A DNA stretch of 64,000 nucleotides from NCBI RefSeq assembly GCF_014217335.1, contig NZ_CP060092.1, forward strand, positions 4,557,501 through 4,621,500, in the 5' to 3' direction. The translations under genes were made by a program, and so were the position numbers. Below are positions 27,230 to 37,485 of this stretch, one piece after another. The stretch is from Teredinibacter purpureus. Its GTDB lineage: Bacteria > Pseudomonadota > Gammaproteobacteria > Pseudomonadales > Cellvibrionaceae. Under the pieces are notes generated by a model. That model was not told the origin of the DNA. It did no database searches and saw only the letters and a list, made by a program, of their open reading frames with translations. The first letter of the stretch is position 1; every line of letters starts with the position of its first letter.

Positions 27230-30200
27230 TGATGCGCCGGTTGTTTAGCCGATTCAACATACGACAAACGCGGACGATAGCAAAGTGGTTCGCGCTCACA
27301 CTCGTTATCGCGTTCACCACAGTACTGCTGATGGGCGGTACAATGCTGGGCTCAGAGAGTGGACGGCTTTGGTTAACACATAGCGTCGTCAACACACTCA
27401 ATCAATCCACACTACTGCATATCCGCATTAACGATCTTTCAGCCCCCCAACTAGGTCAATGGGAAGCGAAACGCATTAGCATAAACCGAGGTCAACAGAC
27501 CTGGATAGTTGTCGATGAGTTAAGCCTCTACTGGCAACCCTTTGCGCTGTTTGATCGCAGCATTATCATCGATCAAATACAGGCAAGGGCTTTTTCGCTG
27601 CACAAATTACCGGCGAACCATGATGACATTATAGAAACAATAAAAAGCGGGGAAAAAGCCAGCAATGCCCTTTTGACTGTCGATAACGTCACATCAAAAA
27701 TACCGAATGTTCAGCTTAAGAAACTGGCGATACAGTCGTTACACCTTTATGGTTTTCGTCCCGCCGAAACTGAAAAAGATAGCCTGAGCTATGCGATTAA
27801 CGCTAACGCACATTGGCTAAAAAATTCGCCGTTACACATCGACATAGAAGCGCTGGGGCTTGATGCGATACCTGTAACAATGAATTTACAGGTTCAATCT
27901 AACGATTGGACTCATGCAACGCTAGCGGGATCGCTCAAGGAGGCGGCGGGCGGTTTTTTCGGAGCGCTTCTGCAATTACCGAAAGAACAGGCTATCGATG
28001 CCGGGTTTGATGTCACTGTAACCAAACTGGCAGACCGATACGGCATTGACATCAAACAGTTAAGTTTGCCCCTGGCGCAGAGAAATCTCATCGCGCAAGG
28101 GAGCATCACTGTCACTCCGAAAAAAAATACGGTGTCTATAGACCAGCTGACGCTCGCCATTGACGATACTCACCACATCATTAACGGTAGCTGGATCGAT
28201 CAACAGCTGGATTTTGAATTGAGTTTAAATAAGTTTCCCTTAGACATCGTCAAACTCTGGCAAGCCTCCATCGATAACGGTGAACTCACCGCTCAACTGA
28301 ACATTAACGGCAGCACTGTCCAGCCATACGCTAAGGGAAGCATTAGCGCGAACACGGTGTATAAAGATGTATCGATTGCTGTCGACTTTGTCGGTTCACT
28401 CAGTAAAAACCTAGTCAATATCGAAAACCTGAAAGCAACACTGAACCATTCAGAAATCCTGGCACGCGGTAAACTCGATATCGTGTCCGACACATCAAAC
28501 ATTGAAGTCTCCGCCAAAGCGCTAGATTTAACCCAGTTTGACCTATTGGGCATTCACCTCCCCCCTACCCTGAATGCAACAATCGTCTCTGCGCAAGCCA
28601 CATTACATGGCTCTGCGCGTAACCTTAGCGGTAATCTGACCTTCATTGCAAAAGGTGACTATGAGCAACAGCCATTTTCACTGGCAAGCCATTTGATGAA
28701 AGATGACAGCACAGTCTTTATTAACCGTGCTGAGTTAACAGTCGCTGACGCAAGCGCTTCACTAGAAGGCAAGCTACAAACCCAAACACTTGAGACTAAT
28801 CTCACTCTACAGGCCAAGTCTATGCCTCTGAGCTTGTTGCAATTGGCTGGGATTACGTTGCCGGACACATTAAACGCACAACTCAACACCCAGCTAAACC
28901 TTAGCGGCAATTTGCGCAATCCGAGGATAGCCGGCGACGCACAACTGCAAGGTGTTTATCAAGCGATTCCGTTTACTGTCAACGCAAGCGGCTATCACCA
29001 CAACAACGATTCTCAACTAAAGACAGCGAGCGTGTCGGCATTTGACGAACAGGTCTTCACAGCATCCGGCTACTATCGACGGGGGCAATTCGATATTCGT
29101 GCGCAGGCTAAACAGTTGCCCTCACAACTTTTCTCAGCCATTGGCTGGGCTGTTCAACCGGGACATTTCAATGCGGATATTCACGCCCAAGGTTCATTAA
29201 CTACCCCTACCCTAAACGGCAGCTTGAACTATGGATCTGTATTACATGGCTATGATGATGAAGGGGAAGAAAAGAATATCAACTTCGTATGGAATCTGGA
29301 CATCACTACAAACGCTGACGCTGACGCTGACGCTATCAATTTTGCATCAACCTTTACACGGGACAATCACCTCCCAGGAGAACTAGTCGTCAGGATTCCG
29401 ATACAACCCTATGTTCATCATGCGGCAAAACAACAGCGCTCTTCGGAATTCCGGGACCTTCCTCTGCAAGCGTCGCTAAAGGGACACTTTAATTTGCAAA
29501 CCATTTCTTTTTTACTGGACCCGGACCTTCACCGGCTGACAGGAAACTTCGACACCGACATAAAGTTAAGCGGTACCCTCGCAAAACCCAAACTCAAAGG
29601 CACTTTACAGGTTGATGGCGCACGCTACGAAAACCCGATGACCGGCACCCTTATCGAGCATATTGATTGCGTTGTTAGTGCTGAGCAAATCATGCTGAAT
29701 ATCGACGCCTGCCAAGCAACGGATGGTGGCGCTGATGACAAGAACGGACAATACACATTGGCAGGCACCGTACATCTACCTGTCGATGGATCTTCTGGAC
29801 GTGTTGCGCTAAAAGTAAAAACCCAAGGCGCTACTATTTTACGGCGACCTGATATTGACAGCGAGGCAACCGGCGAGATAACACTATCCGGCGATTTTAC
29901 CACACTGCTCGCCTCCGGCAATTTAGAAGTAGCGCCTTTTACTGCCGTTTTTGACGCCAATTCTTCCAGTGGCATACCCAGTATTACCGTTGAAGAAGTG
30001 CAATCTCAGCAGGAACATGAGGGCACAAATAAAAAGACAACACCGGTATTACCGACCGTACAATTTGATCTTGTCATAACGGCCAGCCATCAAGCGTATT
30101 TGCGCGGCCATGGGCTTGAAGCGGAACTACAAGGGCAAATCGACATACACGGTGATAGTAACAAACCGCTCTACGAGGGCGAATTTAAAACAGTGCGCGG

Positions 30201-30774
30201 CGTCTTTGAACTATTTAACAAAAAATTCAAGCTGGAACACGGGCAAGTTAATTTTGCCAATAATGCTATCGGTTTGGCGATAACCGGTGTTTATGAAAAA
30301 AACGGGCAACGCATCCAAGCTGACCTGGCGGGTACTAATGACAACATTACACTTCACTTCTCGGCGATTCCGCAAATACCCGAGGATGAAATACTGGCTT
30401 TTATTATTTTTGGTAAATCACTACAAAAAATCACCCCGTTTGAAGCGATACAACTGGCCTCAGCAGTACAGACATTACGCAGCGGTGGCAGCGGTTTTTT
30501 TGATCCTATCGGCAGTGCTCGCGAACTATTGGGTATTGATACCCTATCCATCGAATCCGCAGCCACTGAAGACGGACAAAGCGGCGTTAATGTCGGCATC
30601 GGTAAATATCTCAATGAAAAAGTCTATCTGGAGCTGGAGCGCACACCGAATCCATCACAACCCTGGAAAGGTAATCTCGAAATTGAACTGACACCCAGTA
30701 TCAATTTGGAAAGCTCGACCGGCGGTCAAACAGGTATTGAAGGCGCGAATCTCAAGTGGAAACGAGACTACTAA
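27229..30774 (+). CDS. tamB: TamB-like inner-membrane-anchored envelope bridge protein
   Basis: This is a 1181-residue AsmA/DUF490-type protein. An N-terminal transmembrane anchor lies at about residues 20-40. A very long beta-rich repetitive middle forms the hydrophobic groove, and the C-terminal TamB domain includes FELFNKKFKLEHGQVNF, DEILAFIIFGKSLQKITPFE and a final LKWKRDY. It spans the periplasm to TamA and carries lipids. A short in-frame hexamer repeat (GCTGAC, 29314-29331) encodes an Asn-Ala-Asp-Ala run. The protein is of normal length and intact. Confidence 0.9.
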   Translation: MMRRLFSRFNIRQTRTIAKWFALTLVIAFTTVLLMGGTMLGSESGRLWLTHSVVNTLNQSTLLHIRINDLSAPQLGQWEAKRISINRGQQTWIVVDELSLYWQPFALFDRSIIIDQIQARAFSLHKLPANHDDIIETIKSGEKASNALLTVDNVTSKIPNVQLKKLAIQSLHLYGFRPAETEKDSLSYAINANAHWLKNSPLHIDIEALGLDAIPVTMNLQVQSNDWTHATLAGSLKEAAGGFFGALLQLPKEQAIDAGFDVTVTKLADRYGIDIKQLSLPLAQRNLIAQGSITVTPKKNTVSIDQLTLAIDDTHHIINGSWIDQQLDFELSLNKFPLDIVKLWQASIDNGELTAQLNINGSTVQPYAKGSISANTVYKDVSIAVDFVGSLSKNLVNIENLKATLNHSEILARGKLDIVSDTSNIEVSAKALDLTQFDLLGIHLPPTLNATIVSAQATLHGSARNLSGNLTFIAKGDYEQQPFSLASHLMKDDSTVFINRAELTVADASASLEGKLQTQTLETNLTLQAKSMPLSLLQLAGITLPDTLNAQLNTQLNLSGNLRNPRIAGDAQLQGVYQAIPFTVNASGYHHNNDSQLKTASVSAFDEQVFTASGYYRRGQFDIRAQAKQLPSQLFSAIGWAVQPGHFNADIHAQGSLTTPTLNGSLNYGSVLHGYDDEGEEKNINFVWNLDITTNADADADAINFASTFTRDNHLPGELVVRIPIQPYVHHAAKQQRSSEFRDLPLQASLKGHFNLQTISFLLDPDLHRLTGNFDTDIKLSGTLAKPKLKGTLQVDGARYENPMTGTLIEHIDCVVSAEQIMLNIDACQATDGGADDKNGQYTLAGTVHLPVDGSSGRVALKVKTQGATILRRPDIDSEATGEITLSGDFTTLLASGNLEVAPFTAVFDANSSSGIPSITVEEVQSQQEHEGTNKKTTPVLPTVQFDLVITASHQAYLRGHGLEAELQGQIDIHGDSNKPLYEGEFKTVRGVFELFNKKFKLEHGQVNFANNAIGLAITGVYEKNGQRIQADLAGTNDNITLHFSAIPQIPEDEILAFIIFGKSLQKITPFEAIQLASAVQTLRSGGSGFFDPIGSARELLGIDTLSIESAATEDGQSGVNVGIGKYLNEKVYLELERTPNPSQPWKGNLEIELTPSINLESSTGGQTGIEGANLKWKRDY

Positions 30775-30867
30775 CTCTTTTTTTTCTTAGGTGACTTCGA
30801 TGCTTTAGAAGGATAGTGTAACCATGAATAGTCTAATCATAAAACGATCTATCCGATCAGTTGAGAA

Positions 30868-33162
30868 ATGGCGCGTACTATTATGGCTAAAATTATGGCT
30901 AAAAATATGATTAAAAATTCCATGCTAGAACTCAATCGTATTATTCATGGGGCTGCCCAGGCAGCTAGTACGCAAGAGCAGGTACAGCTGATTGTGGATG
31001 CCATCAGCGATGTGATTACCACTGACGTCTGTAGCCTGTACCGACAAACCAGCGATAAAGCGATGGCGCTTATCGCCAGCCATGGTTTGGCAAAAGGACA
31101 TCCTTTTATCATTCCGGCCAATCAGGGCCTGGTGGGGCGCGTGGCGCAATCGCGTCATAGTATCAACGTTATTCACCCGGAAGAACTCCCCGACTACTAC
31201 TATGTCGCGGGCTCTAACGAAGAACAGTTCCACAGCTTTTGCGGTGTACCGCTGGTGCACCGCGGTGATGTCATCGGTGTGCTGGTGGTACAGAGCCGCC
31301 GCGCCGAATCCCTGGCAACTGAGCAGGAGGCATTTTTGACAACACTGGCAATGCATTTGGCGCTGTTGCTGGCATCGTTACCCACGCATTTGTCCCAACA
31401 ACCGGGGCCGTTGCAGAATGATTACCGGCAAGGTATTAGTGGCGCACCGGGCATTGCGATCGGTAGAACAAGCGTTCGGCAAGCGGCAGGGCTTGCCATG
31501 GTGATGGAATCCAATGGCGAGAGTATCGACGATGAACTCGCCCATTGGTTACGCTTAAAAGCAATGGTTATTGACGAACTAAAGCGCGAACGGCGGGTCG
31601 TCGAACAAACCCTCGGTGATAATCTAGCGGCTGTTGTTGATGCCTACCAAATGTTGTTGGACGACCCCAGTTTTGGCACGCATATTACCGATGCCATTAA
31701 AACGGGGAAATCCTTGCCCTGGGCATTAAAACAAACGGTCAGTTATTTTTCTGAACTGTTTAAAGAAATGGACGATCCCTATCTTCGCGCCCGCCATGAA
31801 GATATCGAACAATTAGGCGACAAACTTTATCTGTCATGGTTAGGCAGTGATTCTACCGTTATTGGGATCGATGATGAGATCGATAATGAATCCGCCATTA
31901 TACTGGTAGGCCATCAATTAAGTGTTTCGGACATTGTCAGCCTGCCTGCTGAGCGTCTTGCAGGTATTGTCTGTTTTGCGGGTGCCGCCCTCTCCCACAT
32001 TTCAGTGTTCGCCAATGCCCTGGGTATTCCAGCCGTGATGGGCGTCGGAGAATTACCCCTTAATAGGGGCGAACAACTGATTCTCGACGGTGATAATGGT
32101 CTGGTCGTTATTGCCCCCAGCGATACCGTCACCGCCGAATACCAAAGTATTATTAAAAGCCAGCAAGCGTTTGCGCAAAGCCTGCAGGCGGACCATCACC
32201 TTCCTGCAATAACAACCGATGGTATAAGAGTAGCGCTATTGGCCAATTCAGGTCTACAGGCAGACCTGATGCCGGGCCTCAAGCAGGGTGCAGAAGGTAT
32301 TGGCCTCTACCGCACCGAAATCCCTTTTATGGTACGCCAGAGTCTGCCCTCTGAGACAGACCAGGTAGCGGTATATCGCGAGGTTATCAATGCTTATCAG
32401 GACAAACCCGTGTATATCCGCACTCTGGATATTGGTGCCGATAAACCTCTGCCGTATTTACCCCTTGTAGAGGAAGAGAATCCCGCTCTGGGCTGGCGCG
32501 GCATCCGCTTTACTCTCGACAACCTACAACTACTAATGACGCAGTTTCGAGCAATAATGAGGGCGGCAGCCGGACAGGATAACGTGCACCTGCTGCTACC
32601 CATGATTGGCTCGACCAGTGAGCTGGATAAGTGCATTGAATTACTGGATGAATCGCTTCAGCAATTGCTAGCCGAAGGCGAAACGGTGTGCCGCCCTCCT
32701 CTGGGTATCATGGTGGAGGTACCGAGCAGTATTTCCCTGCTGCCGTTCTGGCGTAAAAAGCTGGATTTTATTTCCATTGGCAGTAACGACTTGAGCCAAT
32801 ACCTGCTGGCACTCGATCGCAACAGCCCCTTGGTTGGCAAGCTCTATGACCCACTGCACCCCGCCGTGATCCACGAATTACTGCGTATAGTACGCAGCGC
32901 CAGGGATTGCGAACTACCCGTGAGCCTGTGCGGGGAAATGGCTTCAGACCCCGTGGCTGTGCTGCTGTTATTGGGTATGGGAATCAGACAGCTAAGTATG
33001 AGCTCATCCAAATTACCCTTAATCAAATGGCTGGTGCGAGCCATTTGCATTAGCGATGCCGAAGCGTTTTTGGCACAGGCACTGACCATGGACAGCGCTC
33101 AGGGTATTCGAGCAGCATCAGAAACGTTAATGAAAAAAATCGGGGCCAACCATGACCACTAA
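30868..33162 (+). CDS. ptsP: PtsP-type phosphoenolpyruvate phosphotransferase (GAF + Enzyme I)
   Basis: This is a 764-residue protein with an N-terminal GAF sensor domain (about residues 25-170) and a full Enzyme I module. The phosphorylated His is His377 in ALSHISVFANALGIPAV; the PEP-binding part has GIGLYRTEIPF and GSNDLSQYLLALDR. It starts the nitrogen-PTS phosphorelay from PEP. The N-terminus MARTIMAKIMAKNMIKNSM is encoded by a 12-bp tandem repeat (30880-30903) with several in-frame ATGs; translation may start at any of them. It overlaps the next gene by 11 bp. Confidence 0.87.
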   Translation: MARTIMAKIMAKNMIKNSMLELNRIIHGAAQAASTQEQVQLIVDAISDVITTDVCSLYRQTSDKAMALIASHGLAKGHPFIIPANQGLVGRVAQSRHSINVIHPEELPDYYYVAGSNEEQFHSFCGVPLVHRGDVIGVLVVQSRRAESLATEQEAFLTTLAMHLALLLASLPTHLSQQPGPLQNDYRQGISGAPGIAIGRTSVRQAAGLAMVMESNGESIDDELAHWLRLKAMVIDELKRERRVVEQTLGDNLAAVVDAYQMLLDDPSFGTHITDAIKTGKSLPWALKQTVSYFSELFKEMDDPYLRARHEDIEQLGDKLYLSWLGSDSTVIGIDDEIDNESAIILVGHQLSVSDIVSLPAERLAGIVCFAGAALSHISVFANALGIPAVMGVGELPLNRGEQLILDGDNGLVVIAPSDTVTAEYQSIIKSQQAFAQSLQADHHLPAITTDGIRVALLANSGLQADLMPGLKQGAEGIGLYRTEIPFMVRQSLPSETDQVAVYREVINAYQDKPVYIRTLDIGADKPLPYLPLVEEENPALGWRGIRFTLDNLQLLMTQFRAIMRAAAGQDNVHLLLPMIGSTSELDKCIELLDESLQQLLAEGETVCRPPLGIMVEVPSSISLLPFWRKKLDFISIGSNDLSQYLLALDRNSPLVGKLYDPLHPAVIHELLRIVRSARDCELPVSLCGEMASDPVAVLLLLGMGIRQLSMSSSKLPLIKWLVRAICISDAEAFLAQALTMDSAQGIRAASETLMKKIGANHDH

Positions 33163-34291
33163 TAATCCTATACCACCCGTGATACATGACATCGATACCC
33201 GACTGCATAAACTGGTTAGCCCTATCGATATTTTGACTGCGGTCAGCCCACTCAATTATCGCGAACAAAAACAGCTTTTTTTGCAGCAGCAATATTCCAA
33301 GGAACCCGAGTTTGTCTATCGCAGTCACGACATAGATAGCTTTACCCTAAAACGCAATCTGTTTAATCTGCCGCTGGAAAAAATCGTCGATGATGATCTG
33401 CGTCAGCTTTACCTGGATATTGTGGATTCCTATATCGACAAAGTTGACCAGTACAAATCCATTGGCAATGATGAATTTCTCTATGATTCACTGCGCTACT
33501 ACGGCGAACCGTCGGAGAAAGATATTCGTAATGCCAACTTCATCCTGCATCTACCTGAACAAGACGACAATGATGAGTCACTACTCAATGCCGAAGCGAT
33601 CAAATCGGTGCTCACCGAATTCGCCGACCACGAAGGCTATCAATATCAACTGCAAATTGATGACAACATGATCGCCAAAGCGCTGGTTTCAGGAACCACC
33701 GTAAAAATAAACAGCACCGCAGAAATCAGTAAGATAGAGACCATGGCACTGGCGCATCACGAATTAGGCGTACACCTGGTAACTACGCTCAATGCGCGCA
33801 GCCAGCCTTTGCGCATCTTATCCCTCGGCAGCCCGGTCAATACCATGACCCAGGAAGGGCTGGCTATTTTGAGTGAATACCTGGCGGGCTATATGACGGT
33901 TAAGCGTTTAAAAATTCTCGCGCTAAGAGTGCTGGCGGTAGAATCTTTAATCAAGGACAAGAGCTTTCGCAGCACATTTATGCGGCTAAAAGAGGGTTAT
34001 CAGCTAGACGATGACACGGCGTTTACCATTACCGCACGAGTTTATCGCGGCGGTGGCCTGACTAAAGACTACCTCTACCTGCAGGGCTTTCACCAGATGC
34101 TTAACGCTCACGAAACAGCAGCAGATTTCACCCACCTACTCACAGGAAAAATCTCGCTAGATCATTTGCCTATTATCACTCGCTTAATTAATAAAGGCAT
34201 TTTATTAGCGCCAGAAAGAATTACGCCTGCCTTTGTCCGACCGGTAAAGAGTAATGACATCGATAGTTTTATTGTCCATGCCATCAAATAG
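33152..34291 (+). CDS. HExxxH peptidase-like protein with QEGLA motif (DUF1704)
   Basis: This is a 379-residue protein of the family named 'flavohemoglobin expression-modulating QEGLA motif protein'. HELGVH at residues 203-208 is a HExxxH zinc motif, and QEGLA at 234-238 provides the expected third ligand Glu. The same fold occurs in eukaryotic tyrosine carboxypeptidases (MATCAP). The bacterial substrate is unknown; a carboxypeptidase acting on a modified protein tail is a fair guess given the nearby RimK ligase. It is translationally linked to ptsP by overlap. Confidence 0.82.
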   Translation: MTTNNPIPPVIHDIDTRLHKLVSPIDILTAVSPLNYREQKQLFLQQQYSKEPEFVYRSHDIDSFTLKRNLFNLPLEKIVDDDLRQLYLDIVDSYIDKVDQYKSIGNDEFLYDSLRYYGEPSEKDIRNANFILHLPEQDDNDESLLNAEAIKSVLTEFADHEGYQYQLQIDDNMIAKALVSGTTVKINSTAEISKIETMALAHHELGVHLVTTLNARSQPLRILSLGSPVNTMTQEGLAILSEYLAGYMTVKRLKILALRVLAVESLIKDKSFRSTFMRLKEGYQLDDDTAFTITARVYRGGGLTKDYLYLQGFHQMLNAHETAADFTHLLTGKISLDHLPIITRLINKGILLAPERITPAFVRPVKSNDIDSFIVHAIK

Positions 34292-34300
34292 TTTTCAACG

Positions 34301-35558
34301 GTGGATAAACCCACTCCTTCTCTAACAGATATTATCGGCTTTGTAGCCTTTCCAGGGTTTGGCACGCAAAGCAAACTGACCGATACAGAGATTGCCAGCC
34401 GCTACCCGGAATTAGGCCAATTGGCAAAGAGCCTGCGCCAGGCGGATGAGCAGGATGTGGAACTGTTATCCGCTGAGCTCTACTCTGATGCCCGAGAAAA
34501 ATATAAAGATGCGTTAGCTTCTGCTAAAAATGGCAGTGAGAAGGCACGAATTGAGGCCAAGCAAAGCCGGGAATTATTGAATAAAGCCAATAGCAGTACC
34601 ATAAGGGCGCGCGATGAAGGCCTTGGCCAAACGTTACGCTAAATTGGAAGTGGAAGCGCTAAAAAATTCTACCGTTAAAGGTGCCGAAGAACAAATTCGT
34701 AAAGCTGAATGCGCCAAAGCCGATGACTTTGCTCCGCTAACCTTAACCCAGTCAAAAAGTGAACTGAAGTTGGCAAAAAAAGTACTGGAGTCTGATGCGG
34801 ATGCTCGCGAAAAAGCAGCTGACCATGCCAATAAGGCCTACAAGCTCGCCAATCGGGCGATCTAGATCACTGAAATTATCAAAGAGTTCAAGCAAAGCGG
34901 TATGACCGATGAACAGGTAGTGATCTGGTATCAGACCCAATTAGCCAGCGTGGTGGCACCGGTGGTTTCGGACCCTGATTTTGGCCAAGAGAATAAATTA
35001 CTTATCAGCGATTTATCTTTGGATATTCAGGCGATAGTCAATAAAGCTCGGGAAGGCGAGCAATCCCTAGCTAAAATTAGCCAACAATATGCCACTGAAG
35101 TCGCAACTAATAAAACAGAACGTCAGCGCCAGGCAGAATTCGAAGCGCGTTTCCGCACGATTCAAACTATCTTTACCAGCAATGAAGCTGAGGTTTATCG
35201 GCAGGGCAACAACGTGCAGATTCGATCCTACGGATTTTACTTTCCCTCTGGAGGCAGTGAAATTCAGTCTGACAATTTTCCGTTGCTAAAGAAAATTATC
35301 AAGGCTACAGAGCAGTTTCCCAATTCAAAAATTCAGGTTTCAGGTCATACCGACAACCGCGGTTCGGATGAGCTGAACATGAGTTTGTCTTCTGAGCGCG
35401 CAGATAAAGTGGCGAAATTTTTGGTCGAGGTTGGTAATCTAACGGACTACAGGGTAAGTAGCATTGGATATGGCAAGACACGCCCGCTGGCATCCAATGA
35501 GACGGTGGAGGGCCGAACAGCCAACCGCCGGGTAGAGGTTCTTATTATCAACGATTAA
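34301..35558 (+). pseudogene. OmpA-family/DUF4398 envelope protein, broken
   Basis: The C-terminus (from 34902) is a good OmpA peptidoglycan-binding domain: FPSGGSEIQSDN, VSGHTDNRGSDELNMSLSSERA and YGKTRPLASNETVEGRTANRRVEV. Upstream is a DUF4398-like helical region split over two frames. Removing one G near 34619-34621 restores RARDEALAKRYAKLE. An in-frame TAG at 34863-34865 then separates the helical part from the OmpA domain. No signal peptide is left at the 5' end, which abuts the previous gene. A product from an internal ATG at 34902 would be a 218-residue cytoplasmic fragment. Confidence 0.8.
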
Positions 35559-35999
35559 AAAGCTAAGAGCCCGCATAGGGCTCTTTTTATTAGCAGGACT
35601 AGACAATAAAAGGGGATGTGGATGAGGTGGAACGTACAAATGGAAAGCAGGGATTTCACAACATCGTGGTCTCTGTATTACTCATCCCTTCGTAGGTTTA
35701 TCACAGATCGTTACTTCGGTGCTTTACAGGCAGCAACGATTAATACCGGCGATAGCTGAGGCAACATCGCATAAGCTCAGTGTCAATACTGCAATCATTG
35801 TTTTGCCTAAACTAACAGTATTAGAGATATTTTTCTCCTGTGCCTGAATGGCACCCACAGACTTCGCGGTATTGAAGCGATAGACTTCCTTACAATCACC
35901 AAAATCGCACACAGTTTCTATTTATTACACGTTGGAAAACACCTATGATTGCCGGCACGAAATCCTTAAACCACTATGGGCCACCAGAGGTTTGAAACT
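35559..35999. other. Spacer with terminator; no gene seen
   Basis: Apart from the terminator at its left end, these 441 bases hold no recognisable gene. The right end carries AGAGG (35986-35990) nine bases before the ATG at 36000. The spacer separates the broken OmpA gene from the retropepsin/RimK operon, so a promoter for the operon probably lies here. Confidence 0.5.
35565..35590 (+). terminator. Rho-independent terminator
   Basis: AAGAGCCC (35565-35572) and GGGCTCTT (35578-35585) form an 8-bp stem with a five-base loop, followed by TTTTTATT. It ends the tamA-to-OmpA transcription direction immediately after the OmpA stop. Confidence 0.88.
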
Positions 36000-36485
36000 A
36001 TGTCTATCGAAGTAAACCATACACCGCTGGCAGATTCCGAGCTGATTATGCTGGGTTGGCGCGAGTGGGTCAGCTTGCCTGAATTGGGTATTGGTCCCGT
36101 TAAAGCAAAAGTGGATACCGGAGCCCGAACCTCTGCCCTGCATGCCTATTTCGTGGAGCCCTATCAAAAGCAGGGCGAGCACCGGGTCAGGTTTGGTATT
36201 CATCCCCATCAGGACGACAATGATACCGAGGTTATCTGTGACACAGCCGTGCTGGAAGAGCGTACAGTAACCGATTCAGGTGGTCATGCAGAGCGCCGCT
36301 TTGTGATAGAAACAGCAGTTGTTATCGGTGAATTGAACCGTATGGTCGAAATAACGCTCACCAATCGCGACAGCATGAAATTTCGCATGTTGCTCGGGCG
36401 CACCGCGCTGAACGGCTGCTATTGTGTCTATCCGATGGCATCCTATCTTGCCGGAAACCCCCAATGTGACTTTATGCAAACTTAG
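36000..36485 (+). CDS. RimK-associated retropepsin-like protease
   Basis: This is a 161-residue protein of the family annotated 'ATP-dependent zinc protease' (PF05618). [16 protein letters not shown] holds the retropepsin-like Asp39-Thr-Gly-Ala, the likely catalytic centre. Its Pseudomonas relative RimB is reported to remove Glu residues that RimK adds to ribosomal protein S6. I start at ATG 36000, nine bases after AGAGG; an ATG at 35976 lacks such a site. It lies directly before rimK, which supports the paired role. Confidence 0.85.
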   Translation: MSIEVNHTPLADSELIMLGWREWVSLPELGIGPVKAKVDTGARTSALHAYFVEPYQKQGEHRVRFGIHPHQDDNDTEVICDTAVLEERTVTDSGGHAERRFVIETAVVIGELNRMVEITLTNRDSMKFRMLLGRTALNGCYCVYPMASYLAGNPQCDFMQT

Positions 36486-36573
36486 TCAGTCCAATACCCA
36501 TTAAAAGCGTCGCTCGGATGTCATGCTCGAGTAACATACTCAAAAATAACAGAACGACAGTAGAGGACAACCC

Positions 36574-37485
36574 ATGAAAATAGCCATTCTTTCAAGAAAC
36601 CCCAAATTATACTCTACCCGTAGACTCGTAGAGGCCGCTACTAAACGTGGCCACGAGGTTCGTGTGATTGATCACATCCGCTGCTTTATGGATATGGGGA
36701 CGGAGAACCCCTCGATCCATTTCAAAGAAGAGGAATTCAATCCCGGTGACTTTGATGCGGTTATCCCTCGCATCGGTGCATCGGTAACCTTCTACGGTAC
36801 CTCGGTAGTACGTCAGTTTGAAATGATGGGTACCTATTGTGTTAATGAGTCTGTCGCTATTTCCCGCTCGCGGGACAAGCTGCGTTCCATTCAGTTATTG
36901 TCACGCAAAGGCGTCGGCATTCCCGTTACCGCTTTCGCCAATTCGCCTGATGACGTGAAAGGCCTTATCAGAGAAGTTGGCGGCGCCCCGCTGGTGATTA
37001 AACTGCTTGAAGGCACACAGGGTATCGGCGTCGTGCTCGCTGAGACTAAAAAAGCGGCGGAAAGTGTTATCGAGGCCTTTATGGGTGTAAAAAGCAATAT
37101 CCTGATACAGGAGTTTATTAAGGAAGCCGGTGGCAGTGATATACGCTGCCTGGTTGTGGGAGGCAAGGTTATTGCTTCCATGCAAAGGACAGCGCCCGAA
37201 GGTGAGTTCCGTTCCAACCTGCACCGGGGTGGCTCTGCCCAGCTCGTTAAATTATCACCGGCAGAACGCGCCACAGCCGTTAAGGCGGCAAACATCATGG
37301 GACTCAACGTATGCGGTGTCGATTTACTGCGCTCTGAAAGAGGTCCATTGGTGATGGAAGTCAACTCTTCACCCGGATTAAGGGGTATTGAAGAGGCCAC
37401 TAAAAAAGACGTGGCCGGTATGATTATCGACTTTATCGAAAATAACGCTAAACCCAACAAAACACGCACGCGTGGCAAAGGATAA
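36574..37485 (+). CDS. rimK: Ribosomal protein S6 glutamyl ligase RimK
   Basis: This is a 303-residue ATP-grasp ligase. Typical blocks are [50 protein letters not shown] and [13 protein letters not shown], which together bind ATP, Mg and the Glu donor. RimK adds Glu residues to the C-terminus of S6 and can make poly-glutamate. It lies between a protease that may undo this and an M14 zinc hydrolase gene whose first codons overlap its end. A cytoplasmic protein-modification operon is inferred. S6 itself is not in the window. Confidence 0.93.
   Translation: MKIAILSRNPKLYSTRRLVEAATKRGHEVRVIDHIRCFMDMGTENPSIHFKEEEFNPGDFDAVIPRIGASVTFYGTSVVRQFEMMGTYCVNESVAISRSRDKLRSIQLLSRKGVGIPVTAFANSPDDVKGLIREVGGAPLVIKLLEGTQGIGVVLAETKKAAESVIEAFMGVKSNILIQEFIKEAGGSDIRCLVVGGKVIASMQRTAPEGEFRSNLHRGGSAQLVKLSPAERATAVKAANIMGLNVCGVDLLRSERGPLVMEVNSSPGLRGIEEATKKDVAGMIIDFIENNAKPNKTRTRGKG

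Noticed and set aside
29314-29331. GCTGAC hexamer repeat inside tamB
   Set aside because: Only three units, in frame and encoding an ordinary Asp-Ala linker; too short to suggest phase variation.
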